Source: Meconema thalassinum (taxonomy: Eukaryota > Arthropoda > Insecta > Orthoptera > Tettigoniidae). Taken from it: a stretch of DNA of 64,000 nucleotides. Under the pieces are notes generated by a model. The model did not search any database. It was not told where the DNA came from and worked only from the letters and a program-made list of their open reading frames with translations. Position numbers and translations under genes: made by a program. The stretch is taken from contig OX336399.1 of the NCBI GenBank assembly GCA_946902985.2, forward strand, positions 159,278,411 to 159,342,410. Direction: 5' to 3'. This document shows positions 21,072-32,339 of the stretch, piece after piece; the stretch's first letter is position 1; every line of letters starts with the position of its first letter.

Positions 21072-22496
21072 TGCGTGTGTGTGTCCCCCTAATAAATTCT
21101 AAACGGCTGGAGCGATTTCAATGAAACTCGGTAAGTTTATAGCACTATTTCGGGCGACCCCGACCGTGCCCTTCTAATTTTGTTACGTCTCACCAATCCA
21201 ACATGGCGGCTGTGCGAAATATTACACCAGCATTCAATATCTCCGAAACTATTACATATATCAGCCTGGATTTTTACGGTGATATAGGGAACTACTAGAA
21301 GTTCACCTATGTGACGCTTGAAAAACTGGTAACTACAAAACCAACATGGCGGCCAAGCGAAGTTGCGATATTTAAATAGACGTTTCTCGCGTTTCAACCA
21401 ACCAAACGCAATAAAACTTGGTATAGGACATTGTAATGCACCGACATCTAACTTCGTTAAATTGTTTACGTAACCACAAGATGGCGGCTGAGCGAAATAT
21501 TTCACCGTCATTCTATATCTCTGAAACTATTAGCGGTATCAGCCTGAAATTTTGTACGGAGATAAAAGGCACTACTGGAAGTTCATCGATACGATTTCCA
21601 AAAACCGGTTAACTACAAAACGAACATGGCGGCCAAGCGAATTTGAAAATTTAAATAGACCTTTCTCGCGATTTAATGTTCCAAACGCAATGAAACTTGG
21701 TACAGGAAATATTTATACACATTGTAATGCACTGGTATCTAATTTATTTCAATTGTTTACATAACCTCAAGATGGCGGTTGTGCGAATTTTCAAATTAAG
21801 TTTTTATTTCTTGTGTCGTAATCATGCGATCGAAGTGAAAGTTTGAATAATGAACCTACGCAATAATTTTCCTTTAATAGTACATGACTCTATGGCCTAT
21901 ACATTTAACAATCCAACATGGCGACCATCCGAAATATTTAGACGGCTCTGAATATCTACGAATCTATTATAGCAATCAAACTGAATATTTTTACGTTCAT
22001 AGGGTCTATGAACATAAGTTCACCTATAGGACTTTCAATAAGCTGGTGATCACAAATCCAACATGGCGGCGACGCGAAGTATAAATATTCACATGGACGT
22101 TTCGCGCAATTTAACCATCCGAGTGCAGTGAAACTTGGTACAGTAAATCCTTATACGAATGATAATCCACTGACATCTATTTTTTCAATTGTTTCCATAA
22201 CCACAAGATGGCTGCTGTGCGAAATTTTAAAATCTCGTTGTTACTTCTTGTGTCCTAATCATGCGATTGAAGTTTGAATGCTACACGTACACAATAATCT
22301 TCATGTAACAGTACATAACTCTAGGACCTACATATATAAAATCCAACATGGCGACCATCCAAAATATTTAGTCGGGTCTCAATATCTACGAATCTATTAC
22401 AGTAATCAAACTGAAATGTTGTATGTTGATAGTGGCAATTAACATAAGTAGGATATATGAAAATAGGCTGTATAGTTCTTCACGGAACTACTTGTT
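20950..22496 (+). mobile_element. Helentron-like element E3 with a third core
   Basis: Left hairpin AGCCTATTTTCAATTTTG...AAAATAGGCT followed by TATGAGATC and a long (TG)n (20998-21075); right end AGGCTGTATAGTTCTTCACG then GAAC and CTTGTTT. The core has alternating copies of ACATGGCGGC-anchored units (21190-21490, 21490-21780, 21910-22340) of ~290-430 bp. Ends match E1 and E2; the core does not. Confidence 0.55.
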
Positions 22497-22850
22497 TCTT
22501 TTCGCTTTCACTTTGATAATATATTATTTTCATACCTTATTTCATCTTTTGGCGGGAGGGGGGGGGGGGGACATTATCAATTGTAGCTACTAACCTTGAT
22601 CACTTCTGCACCGGATATATGTGCTAAATCACTTAAACATGTGTTTTTATTTATTGTATATTTAACAACCGCAACCATGTTCGACAGCATATTTGGTATG
22701 TGAAACTGCCGCAGTGAGCGATCACATTGACGTCATTAGTTACCAACATATCCGATACTAAATAGGCCTACATTAGACGACACATGTAATGTTGTAATTA
22801 TGTGAGAAAAAGAAATAAACGAGCTCTTCTTGGTTAGACGACTGACTGGA
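22496..22850. other. No gene; contains G-run at 22557
   Basis: gggaggggggggggggg at 22554-22570 and otherwise A/T-rich sequence. Confidence 0.3.
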
Positions 22851-23350
22851 CGAAACCATTGGTCGCTACTTGGTTAGACGACTGTCTGGACGAAAATTAC
22901 CAATTGCACTAAGTTACAAGCAAGGAGGTCTGGGCATAAGCTCCAGGTTAGGTTTGTTTTGTATGTAGAACAGTATTTACCACTGTAATGAACGCTGATC
23001 GCAAGAATTTCATGTTTCGAACTAATCGGGAAAACCAGCACCTCACTGTCAAAAAGTTATTGGTCTAGGCACAAACAATGGGTTTGGATGAAAATTATTG
23101 ATGCGTGTCTACCCCCACTGTGCGTGACAAAATCCAGGGGTGTTTGTATGGCCTAATGAATTAACAATTATTGGTCTAGACAAAAACAGCTTGCACAATC
23201 CATTGCGAACTGGTTCAAACTTGGCGCTACTTTGTTTCATGGTACCGCGCTTATACAAAGTAGTCCCGTAAGTGTGGGATTCGCAATACCACTGCCGGCT
23301 GGATCGCAACACTCCTGGCTGCTTTAAACTGCCTGCCCATTCGACACTCA
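22850..23350 (+). repeat. Left arm of a long inverted repeat
   Basis: Blocks AACCATTGGTCGCTACTTGG, TTATTGATGCGTGTCTACC and GCCGGCTGGATCGCAACACT reappear in inverse order and orientation at 25365-26140. Confidence 0.65.
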
Positions 23351-23779
23351 CAGGCGTACAAGATATATGCATTAATTCACCGCTAGGTGCAGCACCAAGG
23401 CACTGAGATTGCCGCGGCTTTTTAAAGGGGAAGATACCTGAAACGAAGTATTGTTATGTTTGGAGGCTTAATATCGAGAATGACGGACGTGAAAACATTA
23501 CACTAAGTTAGTTCCTTTGTTATTCTAACATCTAAAAGTATTCAGACACATACTTACGGGCAAATTTTCAATATAAAGGAAAGCAAAAATACATGTGGTG
23601 GAGGCAATTGTTTTTAAGGGGCGAAATGTCTAGCTCATTTTCCCGTAATTATGCAGACGATAATAAAAATATAACTACTTGTAACCGACTTAAATCCAAC
23701 TTACATACTTGGCGAGATGAGAAGAAAAGAATAAGTACAATAAAAGACAGGGAAAAGAAATGCCTCCGGACCCCGAAAA

Positions 23780-23925
23780 ATGGGGTGATGATTTATTTTG
23801 GGGCTTTGCGACATCGTGGTCATGTAGCCCCATGTACTTGAGTGTGAGGTGAATTTGTCTGATAAACTGTCTTATTGGGATGGCTGTATTATACATTTTT
23901 ACAGATTTTTTGGACAGATTGTTTA
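23780..23925 (+). repeat. SINE-like repeat R-B, copy 2 (5' part)
   Basis: TGGGGCTTTGCGACATCGTG, then GTCTGATAAACTGTCTTATT, matches 19812-19915. It passes directly into the TTTA array. Confidence 0.6.
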
Positions 23926-25085
23926 TTTTTTTACTTATTTATTTACTTACAAATTTATTTATTTTCTTATTTATTTACTTATATATGTGCTTATTTAGTT
24001 ATTTACGTATTTATTTACTTATTTGTTTATTTACTTACATGTTTATTTATTTAATTATGTATTTTCTTATTTATTTACTTACTTATTTTCTTACTTATTT
24101 GTTTATTTACTTACATATTTATGTATTTAATTGTTTATTTTCTTATTTATTTGTTTACTTATTTCTTTACTTATTTATTTATTCGCGTATATATTTATTT
24201 ACTCATTTACTTACATACGGTATGTATTTATTTAATTATTTATTTACTTATTTTATTTACTTCTTTATTTACTTACGTATTTATCTATTTAATTATTTAT
24301 TAACTTATTTTCTTATCTATTGATTTACTTATTTATTTAATTATTTATTAGGTTATTTATTTACTTATTTATTTACTTATTTGTTTAGTTACTTATTTGT
24401 TTATTTACTTACATATTTATGTATTAATTATTTATTTTCTTATTTATTTGTTTACTTATTTATTTACTTATTTATTTATTCACGTATATATTTATTTGCT
24501 CATTTACTTACATATGTATTTATTTAATTATTTATTTACTTATTTTTAGTTACTTCTTTATTTATTTACTTACGTATTTGTCTATTTAATTATTTATTAA
24601 CTTATTTATTTTCTTATCTATTGATTTACTTATTTATTTATTTATTTACTTATTTGTTTATTTACTTACATATTTATTTACTTACACATTTATTTATTTA
24701 ATTATTTATTTTTTATTTATTTGTTTATTTATTTACTTACTTATTTATTTGCTTATTTATTCACTTATTTATTTACATATTTATTTACTTATTTACTTAC
24801 ACATTTATTTATTTAATTACTTATTTTCTTATTTATTTGTTTACTTATTTATTTAATTATTTATTTTCTTATTTATTTGTTTACTTATTTATTTACTGAC
24901 TAATTTGCGTATTTATTCACTTATTTATTTACTTACATATTTCTTAAATTATTTATTTACTTACTCACATATTTACTTACTTACATATTTATTTTCTTAC
25001 ATATTTATTGTCTCACGTATTTACTCAATCATTCATTCATGTACCGGTATGTATTTATTTATGTATTTATTTTTTTATTTATTTG
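23925..25085 (+). repeat. ~1.16-kb TTTA/TTAC microsatellite
   Basis: Near-continuous TTTATTTACTTA-type tetranucleotide repeat. All long open frames here are low-complexity artefacts (LFIYLFTYL). Confidence 0.95.
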
Positions 25086-25364
25086 CTTCCCCTGCTTCAC
25101 CTCTGGAAATTGCACGTAACCACATCCCACGCAGTGAATTGTGCGATGGTATCTCATGAAATGAGATTCCGCGGTATTCTGACTTGCCCTGTTCTGATTT
25201 ACAAAAGGGCACGCAGCAGTACAGCATTATAAAATCATTCAGAATGCATTCCAAACACAACTGCTCCATTAAGATCAATACAAAACTTATGTCTGCCACA
25301 GTGCCTTAGTGCTGCTTCCTAGCGCCTATATTTGGAAACGAGGTTGTACGCTCAAACCAATGCT

Positions 25365-26140
25365 GTAATCGTCGAATGGGCAGGCAGTTTAATGCAACCA
25401 GGAGTGTTGCGATCCAGCCGGCAGTGGGCAATACTGTACTTGTGCATAATTAACAACGAAAATGGCAGACTCAGCTGGAATTCCATCTATATAAGTCGTG
25501 ATCCTATTTGGGACATCCTGAGATCTGAAAAATGCACACTTTGTCACGAACCTGGAAGTAAAATGGATAAGGGGCACCTGCCACATTGCAACAAACTTGA
25601 TGTGACTGCTAGAACTTCAGGAAACCTCACACAACTCTATTGGAATGCAAGAAAGCTGATGGATTGGAATCTGGGCTAGCCATAAGAGACAATAACAATG
25701 CTTTATTATGAAAAATTGAGGTAACGCGGGCCGCGTTAGCTAATATATAACACCCCCGGTTTTTGTCATGCACAGTGGGGGTAGTCAAGCATCAATAATC
25801 TTTATCCAGGCCAATGGTTTTGCCTTTTATTTCATTATTCACGTGTCGTGAATTTTAAGAATGTCCAAGCTGTGTAGTATAGGCCTACGAGATCTATGAA
25901 ATTTTTAGTTTTCTATTACCGTATAATGTATAGCCTACAAATATCGTTACCTGTGTGCTAATAATTCTAGCGCAGCCATCACAGCATACAGTCACAATCA
26001 TGTCCGATGCAGGTGTATAAGCCACTTTCTACTTTCATTCAGAATTAATAATACAAGTAGGCTATAGCTGCGACCAATATTTATAACGTATTGCAACCAG
26101 TGGCTTCGCCCAAACCGTGTCATCTAACCAAGTAGCGAAC
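25365..26140 (-). repeat. Right arm of the long inverted repeat
   Basis: Inverted partner of 22850-23350: GTGTTGCGATCCAGCCGGC at ~25402, GGGGGTAGTCAAGCATCAAT at ~25775, TAACCAAGTAGCG at ~26125. The right arm is longer, so one arm has gained or lost sequence. Confidence 0.6.
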
Positions 26141-26199
26141 AATGACTTTGTCTCACCCAACATTAGTACATCAGTAATTTTCACCCAGACATTCAGTGG

Positions 26200-27460
26200 T
26201 GCAGTAACTTATGTCGAGAACTAAAAGAGAGCTATGAGATATTGTTGGTATTCTCTGAAAATTTGCATATGTGACTCCAGCGCAGTGCATATACCATGCA
26301 CATGTGAGTATATGGCTCTTCAGAATGATGATTGATTCATGTTGCACAACCCTTGAAGTTCGTTGAAGGGCATCACACTACTCTGTCGCAACCATGACTG
26401 AAACAAATAAAAATAGGCCTAATATAAATATTTTATCTGCCTACTACTAAGTAGGCTATAGGTCAGTAGCCAAGTACATAAGTTATAAGCTTCATAAATA
26501 ATCACCAATACATTCACTACCACCAACCGAGTGTGAATCATAGACTAGGCCTACTTCCAAGCTCAAGAGTTAAATGTGCAATGTATTATAATATTATGGC
26601 TGACGGCATTTCGAAGTCGAGAATAATATACATTACTATATTAGAAGGCGAATTGAACCTAAGAATATATTCCCGAGAGAGAACTTATATAGGCTATATT
26701 TTAGGTTATTTTTGAATTAGGCCTATACGGAAAATGCAGTCGGAAGACTATTTCAAAATTTCCAAAGATCATTAAGGTTTTTTATTACGTTATTTGTGCT
26801 CTGACTGAATATAAAAATAAATAAAACAACGATTAAATAACTCTGTACTTTAAATTTTGTAGGTCTAGGCTAAGCCTACTTACTTAAATTGTAGTGATCT
26901 TTGTAGAGTTACTCCAATCCATCTCCAATCTTGTTCTCGTATTTTTTAAGCGTCATGAAAAATCTAAATAAGAATTTATCAAAAAATTAATTAAATAAAA
27001 GCTTCGAAACATCTCAGACAAGTGGATTTGACACACACATATCATGAGTCTATACTAACTGTAAAAACTGTCTTAATCGATGTATATTACTAGTACGTAC
27101 CTTGTACAACTTGTTAAAACTTCATTAGACTTGAATTTCCAAAGAAAACTGTGAAATTATTTCAATAATAAGTCTTTAGTTACAGTCGTAATTATAATGT
27201 TGGCTGACTTTGTGAAAAATGCATTCTGGGAGTTATTGCCAGAAACATGTCGGCAACTGTGTGGTACGGAATATTACTGGTATTATGGTCTTTGGAGATG
27301 GCGGGATTTTAAGCAGGGTTGGCGACAATGTGCTCGCACCTGAAAACAACTTACCTTCAAGAAATGCAACCATAAACCAACATTTACGTAGGCATAGGGG
27401 ACGGCTGTTAAAGTTGCCTACCCTGTTTTGATCCAGTAACTTATTTAAGCTGTCCCGGAT
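26200..27460. other. No recognised gene
   Basis: Mostly A/T-rich sequence. The open stretch 27219-27431 (VGNCVVRNITGIMVFGDGG) is short and unrecognised. Confidence 0.3.
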
Positions 27461-27464
27461 AAGC

Positions 27465-28856
27465 ATGGGTCCTAGTGGAAAATAATTCTATCACCTGAAA
27501 CCAAAAATGCATGGGACGAAAAAATATACATCAAAATATCATGTTGGTTTCGGACCCTAAAAGACGTGAAAAATATAATAAAAGTATTAAAAAAAGCTAT
27601 TTTTTGAAATTTCATTCGAATCAATTTTTATGTCATTCCTGGGACTTAGAAAATTCCGGCCAAAAAGTACAAAATCATTAATAACTCCCTAAGTATTCGT
27701 CGTATGATGAAATAGCAAGATACAAAAAAGATGTAATGTGTTATTGTCTACAGCATAGGCCGTGTATAATTTTACATATTACCTGTTTTTTTCTTCAGAA
27801 TTTCACCCCTCCCCATGGGCCCCTTAAATTGGATTTATGAAAAATTGGTGAAACACCTATTTACTTATTTTTATGCTGATTTTTTTCCGCTGAGTTTCAA
27901 ACTCCTCGTTTATGTCGTTTAAGAGATGCACGCTCCGTTAGGAATCCTTCAACCCCCACTTTTCACCCCTTTAACCTCACAATATACACCACATCGAAAA
28001 ACCCTCAGACACTTGTCTTCTTATTTTTAATAATGAGTTTATATGCCGAGTATCACATCCCCCAATGAAACCAATCGGGAGATATTGCTATTCAATGAAA
28101 TGCAGGTCTACCCCCTTAACACCCCTTTAGAAACTGAATATCCAAAAATCCTTTCTTAGTGAGGAAGCGGCATACCAAATTTCATTCCAATCCGTTCGGT
28201 GGTTTCTGAGATTTCGTGATGAATGAATCAGTGACTGAGTGAGTGGTATTTGAGCTTTATATAGTAGATAAGCATGGGTCCTAGTGGAAAATAATTCTAT
28301 CACCTGAAACCAAAAATGCAAGGGACGAAAAAAACGTCAATATATCATGTTGGTTTCGGACCCTAAAAGACGTGAAAAATATAATAAAAGTATTAAAAAA
28401 GTTATTTTTTGAAATTTCATTCGAATCAATTTTTATGTCATTCCTGGGACTTGTCTTCTTATTTTTAATAATGAGTTTATATGCCGAGTATCACATCCCC
28501 CAATGAAACCAATCGGGAGATATTGCTATTCAATGAAATGCAGGTCTACCCCCTTAACACCCCTTGAGAACATGCATATCCATAAATCCTTTCTTGGTGC
28601 GCGTTTGCGGTCCTTGAGGAAGCGGCATACCAAATTTCATTCCAATCCATTCGGTGGTTTCTGAGATTTCGTGATGAATGAATCAGTGAGTGACTGAGTG
28701 GTATTTGAGCTTTATATAGTAGAAGAAGGTAAGCATGGGTCCTAGTGGAAAATAATTCCCACTATCACCTGAAACCAAAAATGCAGGGGACGAAAAAAAT
28801 ATCAAAATATCATGTTGGTTTCGGACCCTAAAAGACGTGAAAAATATAATATAGTC
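27465..28856 (+). repeat. Head-to-tail array of ~470- to 800-bp units containing repeat R-A
   Basis: Units begin AAGCATGGGTCCTAGTGGAA at about 27465, 28269 and 28734. Each has R-A, then ATGAGTTTATATGCCGAGTA, CAATGAAATGCAGGTCTACC, TTTCATTCCAATCC and a TGAATCAGTGA microsatellite ending GCTTTATATAGTAG. Unit lengths differ because internal segments were lost. Confidence 0.75.
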
Positions 28857-29309
28857 CAGTGCAATAAGACAAAATTGACCTCTGACTCGGACAAAATTAA
28901 TAACTAGCTGAAAATTGGTGGAAACATTAAGAACAAAGTCCTAAACGGAATCCCAAAAGTCCCAAAAATCCGAGCTGGGGAAAAGCCGCCATCTTGGATT
29001 TTTCGGTTCTTGGCCATATATTTCGAACTAGTGGTCCTAGCGAGGTCAGACTGGTGTCAAATTGACCAGATATTACTCTCGAAGTCTCGTAAACATTAAT
29101 AAGATGTGCTAAACGCATTATTACAGCTCTTTTAAATTTATTTTAGTACTGTTAATAATATAAATAGTGTGTTTAAAGTTTGATTTTGACCTGTTTTTAC
29201 GCACTAACTTAGTAAAGTTACCTTTAATTGGAGGAATTAGAGTTATTCTAAAGATAAAATGAATATACAAACTTATCGCCTTCAAATCCGTCGATGATTC
29301 ACACTTGCC

Positions 29310-29445
29310 TACTTTATGCAGCAATGCAGAGCGAAGCGAGAAACCGGTCCTGTGTGGTAACGTTTGACCAACCGCTCTATGCAAAAGCTTTGGATATCGT
29401 GAATGGACATTGCTATAAAATGATCTACAAAAAGTCTTGTGTTTA
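29310..29445 (+). pseudogene. Fragment of a repeat-associated protein (TFDQPLY motif)
   Basis: The plus strand reads CLLYAAMQSEARNRSCVVTF and then DQPLYAKALDIVNG. The phrase VTFDQPLY.KA.eIv is one I know from uncharacterised transposon-associated proteins widespread in arthropods and cnidarians. Only ~45 residues survive, at the edge of P3 and opposite to its genes. The function of the family is not known to me. Confidence 0.35.
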
Positions 29446-29741
29446 AAACTATAACAGTCTATTGTAAAGAGAGAAAGGCTTGTATTCGGTGTGTATCTAT
29501 TGTCATAATCATGTATACTCTGCAATGTTAAATATACTAACTTTGTATAAAATAAAACAGCATTGTAACATCATTTTGCATTTATTTACAAACTTTATAT
29601 ACATGTTTTTGGTTTCATGATAATATGTTTTAAGACAATACTAAAAACTAAAACATTATTATTCTATACACATATTTTTCTTTCAGTCCATTGTCATCAC
29701 TTATATCTTCCATTATTATTATTTGACATTTGTTTTTTTAT

Positions 29742-30023
29742 TTAATTAAAATGAACCATGCACCTATTGTTTTTAAAACCTTCATAAATTAAATGTACAG
29801 GTTGCACAGCATTATTGACTTCATCAAAAACACTCTCCGACATATCATTAAACCGTATAGGTAGAAATGTCTCAAAGTTTTCACATACACAAAGTACACG
29901 ATCACCATATGCTGTTTTCAATTTCCGAATCTTGATAATGTGGAATGGAATATGCGTTGGCAATTCGCTGAGCTTCTTTGTCTCTAAGCCACATGCTTGA
30001 CCCACAGCATTCAAAACATGCAT
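29742..30023 (-). CDS. Small conserved protein of Polinton-like element P3 (YG...LPxRF family)
   Basis: An intact 93-residue ORF, start codon to stop codon. It contains LPTHIPFHIIKIRKLKTAYG, DRVLCVCENFETFLPIRFND and a final LIYEGFKNNRCMVHFN. The layout (short N-terminal helix, vKTkYG..vl..l....fLPkRF..m, y.G.....i.F) matches a small uncharacterised family I recall near Polinton and virus-derived genes in arthropods; its fold looks OB-like but that is inference. An ATTAAATAAAA motif lies just past the stop (about 29733-29745) and could be the polyadenylation signal. It is immediately downstream of the IAP gene on the same strand. It is the best-preserved ORF of the P3 block. Confidence 0.5.
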   Translation of the reverse strand: MHVLNAVGQACGLETKKLSELPTHIPFHIIKIRKLKTAYGDRVLCVCENFETFLPIRFNDMSESVFDEVNNAVQPVHLIYEGFKNNRCMVHFN

Positions 30024-30107
30024 TGTAGTAGTCTATAAACAAAAGAAAAGCATATCTATTACACTCTAAAACAGCTTTAATAATATTGTGCAATTTGGGA
30101 TTTTGCA

Positions 30108-31156
30108 CTATGCATGGCTGATAAATTTTACTATTTATGCAAGAAATGCCCTAACTGTAGCAGATACTGCTTTTTTGCATATAGCACAAGTGTTGAGTTC
30201 TAATGCACACTTGACACAGGCTATCATGTGTTCACAAGGCAAAAAATACAACACCTAGTTCATCTTGATAACAAATTTTACATAATTGTTGGTCACACTT
30301 TTGTATCTGTTCGTGAGACAAGTCTTTTCTTTCAGCCTCGTGTATTTGCTCCGCGTGTTCTAACTCTTAAGGCACTTTTAAGTCTTGAGCTGCAATCATG
30401 TTTTCTTTACGAATAGTGTTCACAAATTCCTGATCTTTAAGCAACACCATGTATTTGCAGTTAGGTAACCAACGAGCGTATTGCACAAAAGGGTCATCAG
30501 TCATTTGCCAATCCTTTAAAGCAAATCCACAACAAAAACATATTGTTTTATCCCCTTTACCAGTATAAAAAAAATCCAGCTTCACTTAGCTGTTTGGTAA
30601 GGTGTTTTAATATTAATGGCCAAACATTTTTATAAGATTCTAAACGTTTTTCAACAGAGCTGTACTCTGGGTGTGCTAGTGCTTTAGTCTTGCAAACTCC
30701 CAATTTTTCAAAAGCACATGCCAATTCAACACTGTCTATGGCATATGGACCACATATATCGACACTACCGTTGTTGGCTGGCAATACATCATTATTATTT
30801 ATTTGTGATTCAGCAACGTAAGTAGCGGCCAATGGTCTTGTGGTTCGGTAAAATGAATGCACGGGTAGGTTACCCACTTGCTTTCCAAGCATGTAAGGAC
30901 AACAAGGAGACCATCGCAAATGGTCTCTAAAGGGATCATCCCCTTCTTCCCAGTGTGAAAGTTCAATACGACAAAACACACAGCGCACCACATCTTCTCG
31001 GTTTAAGTAAAAAAAAACGGCTTTTGCAAGTTCATGTGTCGACAAAAAGCCTACATGCCAGGATTCAAATGTTAACCAACGGTCATGTTCTGATTTTAAA
31101 TTTAACCCACGTGGTAAACCAACTTGCTCACTTGTTGTATTTGGTACTAACGCCAT
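30108..31156 (-). pseudogene. iap: Inhibitor of apoptosis (BIR-BIR-RING), broken
   Basis: IAP proteins bind caspases or their activators through BIR domains and ubiquitinate partners through the RING. The 199-aa first block (31156-30557) has BIR1 with the full zinc set: CVFC, H of RDHLRW and C of SPCC, in CX2C-X16-H-X6-C spacing, after DRWLTFESW. BIR2 begins with HPEYSSVEKRLESYKNVW and continues in another frame after a T-run near 30572; its ligands are CFCC and NC, but the expected His is Tyr (FVQYARW). A stop follows at about 30367, then a helical linker and a C3HC4 RING (CKIC, PCEH, CVKC, CAIC) split by another T-run frameshift near 30250. Two homopolymer slips could be sequencing errors; the stop and His-to-Tyr change are harder to explain that way. 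Viral-type three-domain order and the Polinton-like neighbours suggest element cargo. Confidence 0.85.
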
Positions 31157-31559
31157 GTGTTATATTAAAACTTTTTTTATTGTAAGTTATTAACGTTGCA
31201 CAGAGTACTTTAAAGCACAATGTATGCTTGTTCACTGTCTGTTCATTACGTTAATGGCGCATGACGACACCTAAAAGCAAAAAAAATAACCCATCACTCA
31301 ATCAATCAATCAATCAATACTTGTAAATAAAACGTTAACATTAATTGGCATTAATAAATCAAAATACCATTAAAAATAAACTATATGTTGGCACTAACAG
31401 TAACACATGTACTTATTTTCTTTTTATAAAGCTACAGTCATTTACATCCCCCCTTTAACCAATATATAAACAAAAATGAATGTCATGTCATTTTGTTCAC
31501 TTTATCATGTTCAAACCTGTGGATATTCGTTGAGTCCATAGGGAACCACCCATAAATTA

Positions 31560-31690
31560 AATTTAAATTTTTGTTTTTAGAAAATCCAACATGGCCTTGT
31601 ACTTTTCCCAGTCAACAACAACTTGGCCATTAATCAAGAAAGCAATCATCGTCCTAGTCATGTACAGGTAATGAATTTTTTTGTCTACCA
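31560..31690 (-). other. Possible terminal exon of the P3 promoter-proximal gene
   Basis: After a candidate acceptor (TTGGTAG) the minus strand reads open through TRTMIAFLINGQVVVDWEKY and KAMLDFLKTKI, then stops near 31570. Its link to the exons at 31737-32049 is inferred from strand and spacing only. Confidence 0.3.
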
Positions 31691-31736
31691 ATTTTCAGTA
31701 GTGGTAAAATGGAATAGCATTTTATGTTAGTCTTAC

Positions 31737-31838
31737 CTGAGTTTTAAATAGTTCACTGCCTGGAAACAATGGTTGCACTTTACTGCGTCTCGAGTTTTCA
31801 GCGACTGCTACGGCGGTAAGGCTTTTCTTTCCAAGTTT
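31737..31838 (-). other. Exon-like block 3 of the P3 promoter-proximal gene
   Basis: Open across its whole length (LGKKSLTAVAVAENSRR, then KVQPLFPGSELFKTQ), between TTATTAG acceptor and GTAAGA donor. Homologous to P1 4510-4607 with the same edges. No recognised domain. Confidence 0.55.
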
Positions 31839-31956
31839 CTAATAATAAATAAAATAAACCGTTATAAATACCTAAATTCAGGTTAGTACATGCATTTTAT
31901 AAAGTAAAATATGAAACAAGAAAATGAAACAAGTTAGTTTAAAAAAATAATCCCAC

Positions 31957-32049
31957 CTTCACTTGCAGTGGCTTATTGCTGTTTCCTTCTAGTGGGCTCA
32001 AAAGTGTAATGGTATCTTCTATCTCAGACATGTAAGGTATACCAATTAT
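31957..32049 (-). other. First coding exon of the P3 promoter-proximal gene
   Basis: Between acceptor TTTGTTTGCAG and donor GTGGGA. ATG at 32029-32031 opens MSEIEDTITLLSPLEG, open to the donor and in phase with the next block. Homologous to P1 4718-4852, which is degenerate. Confidence 0.55.
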
Positions 32050-32154
32050 CTGCAAACAAATAAATTAAAAAATCAATAATTACCTAATCAATAAATAATT
32101 GCTTGTAAATATATATAAATCAATAAATGTATAAATGAATAAATATATACCTAC

Positions 32155-32285
32155 CTCACAACAAGAATAAGTATTTTCCACCAACACCAAAACTGTTAAA
32201 CAAGACCAGGGGTTTCACACAACGCAATGTGTTCAAAGGCTAAGTGAGAGAGGAAATGATAACGACATGTCTTTATATATGTTAC
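32155..32285 (-). promoter_or_regulatory. TATA promoter and leader exon of P3
   Basis: CATATATAAAGAC (minus strand, 32270-32282), leader to a GTAGGT donor at 32154. Conserved with P1 4951-5092. This promoter sits between the terminal repeat and the gene block and points inward. Confidence 0.55.
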
Positions 32286-32339
32286 GTTGCATGTATAATC
32301 ATTTTTCCCACGCTTTGAACGTTCTGTTATCATGCACGT

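Noticed and set aside
23880..24323. 147-aa open frame rich in Leu, Tyr, Phe, Ile
   Set aside because: It lies entirely in the TTTA/TTAC microsatellite; the other two frames are open too, so it is low-complexity translation.
27219..27431. 70-aa frame with possible GD-rich motif
   Set aside because: Too short and no recognisable neighbours; not supportable as a gene.
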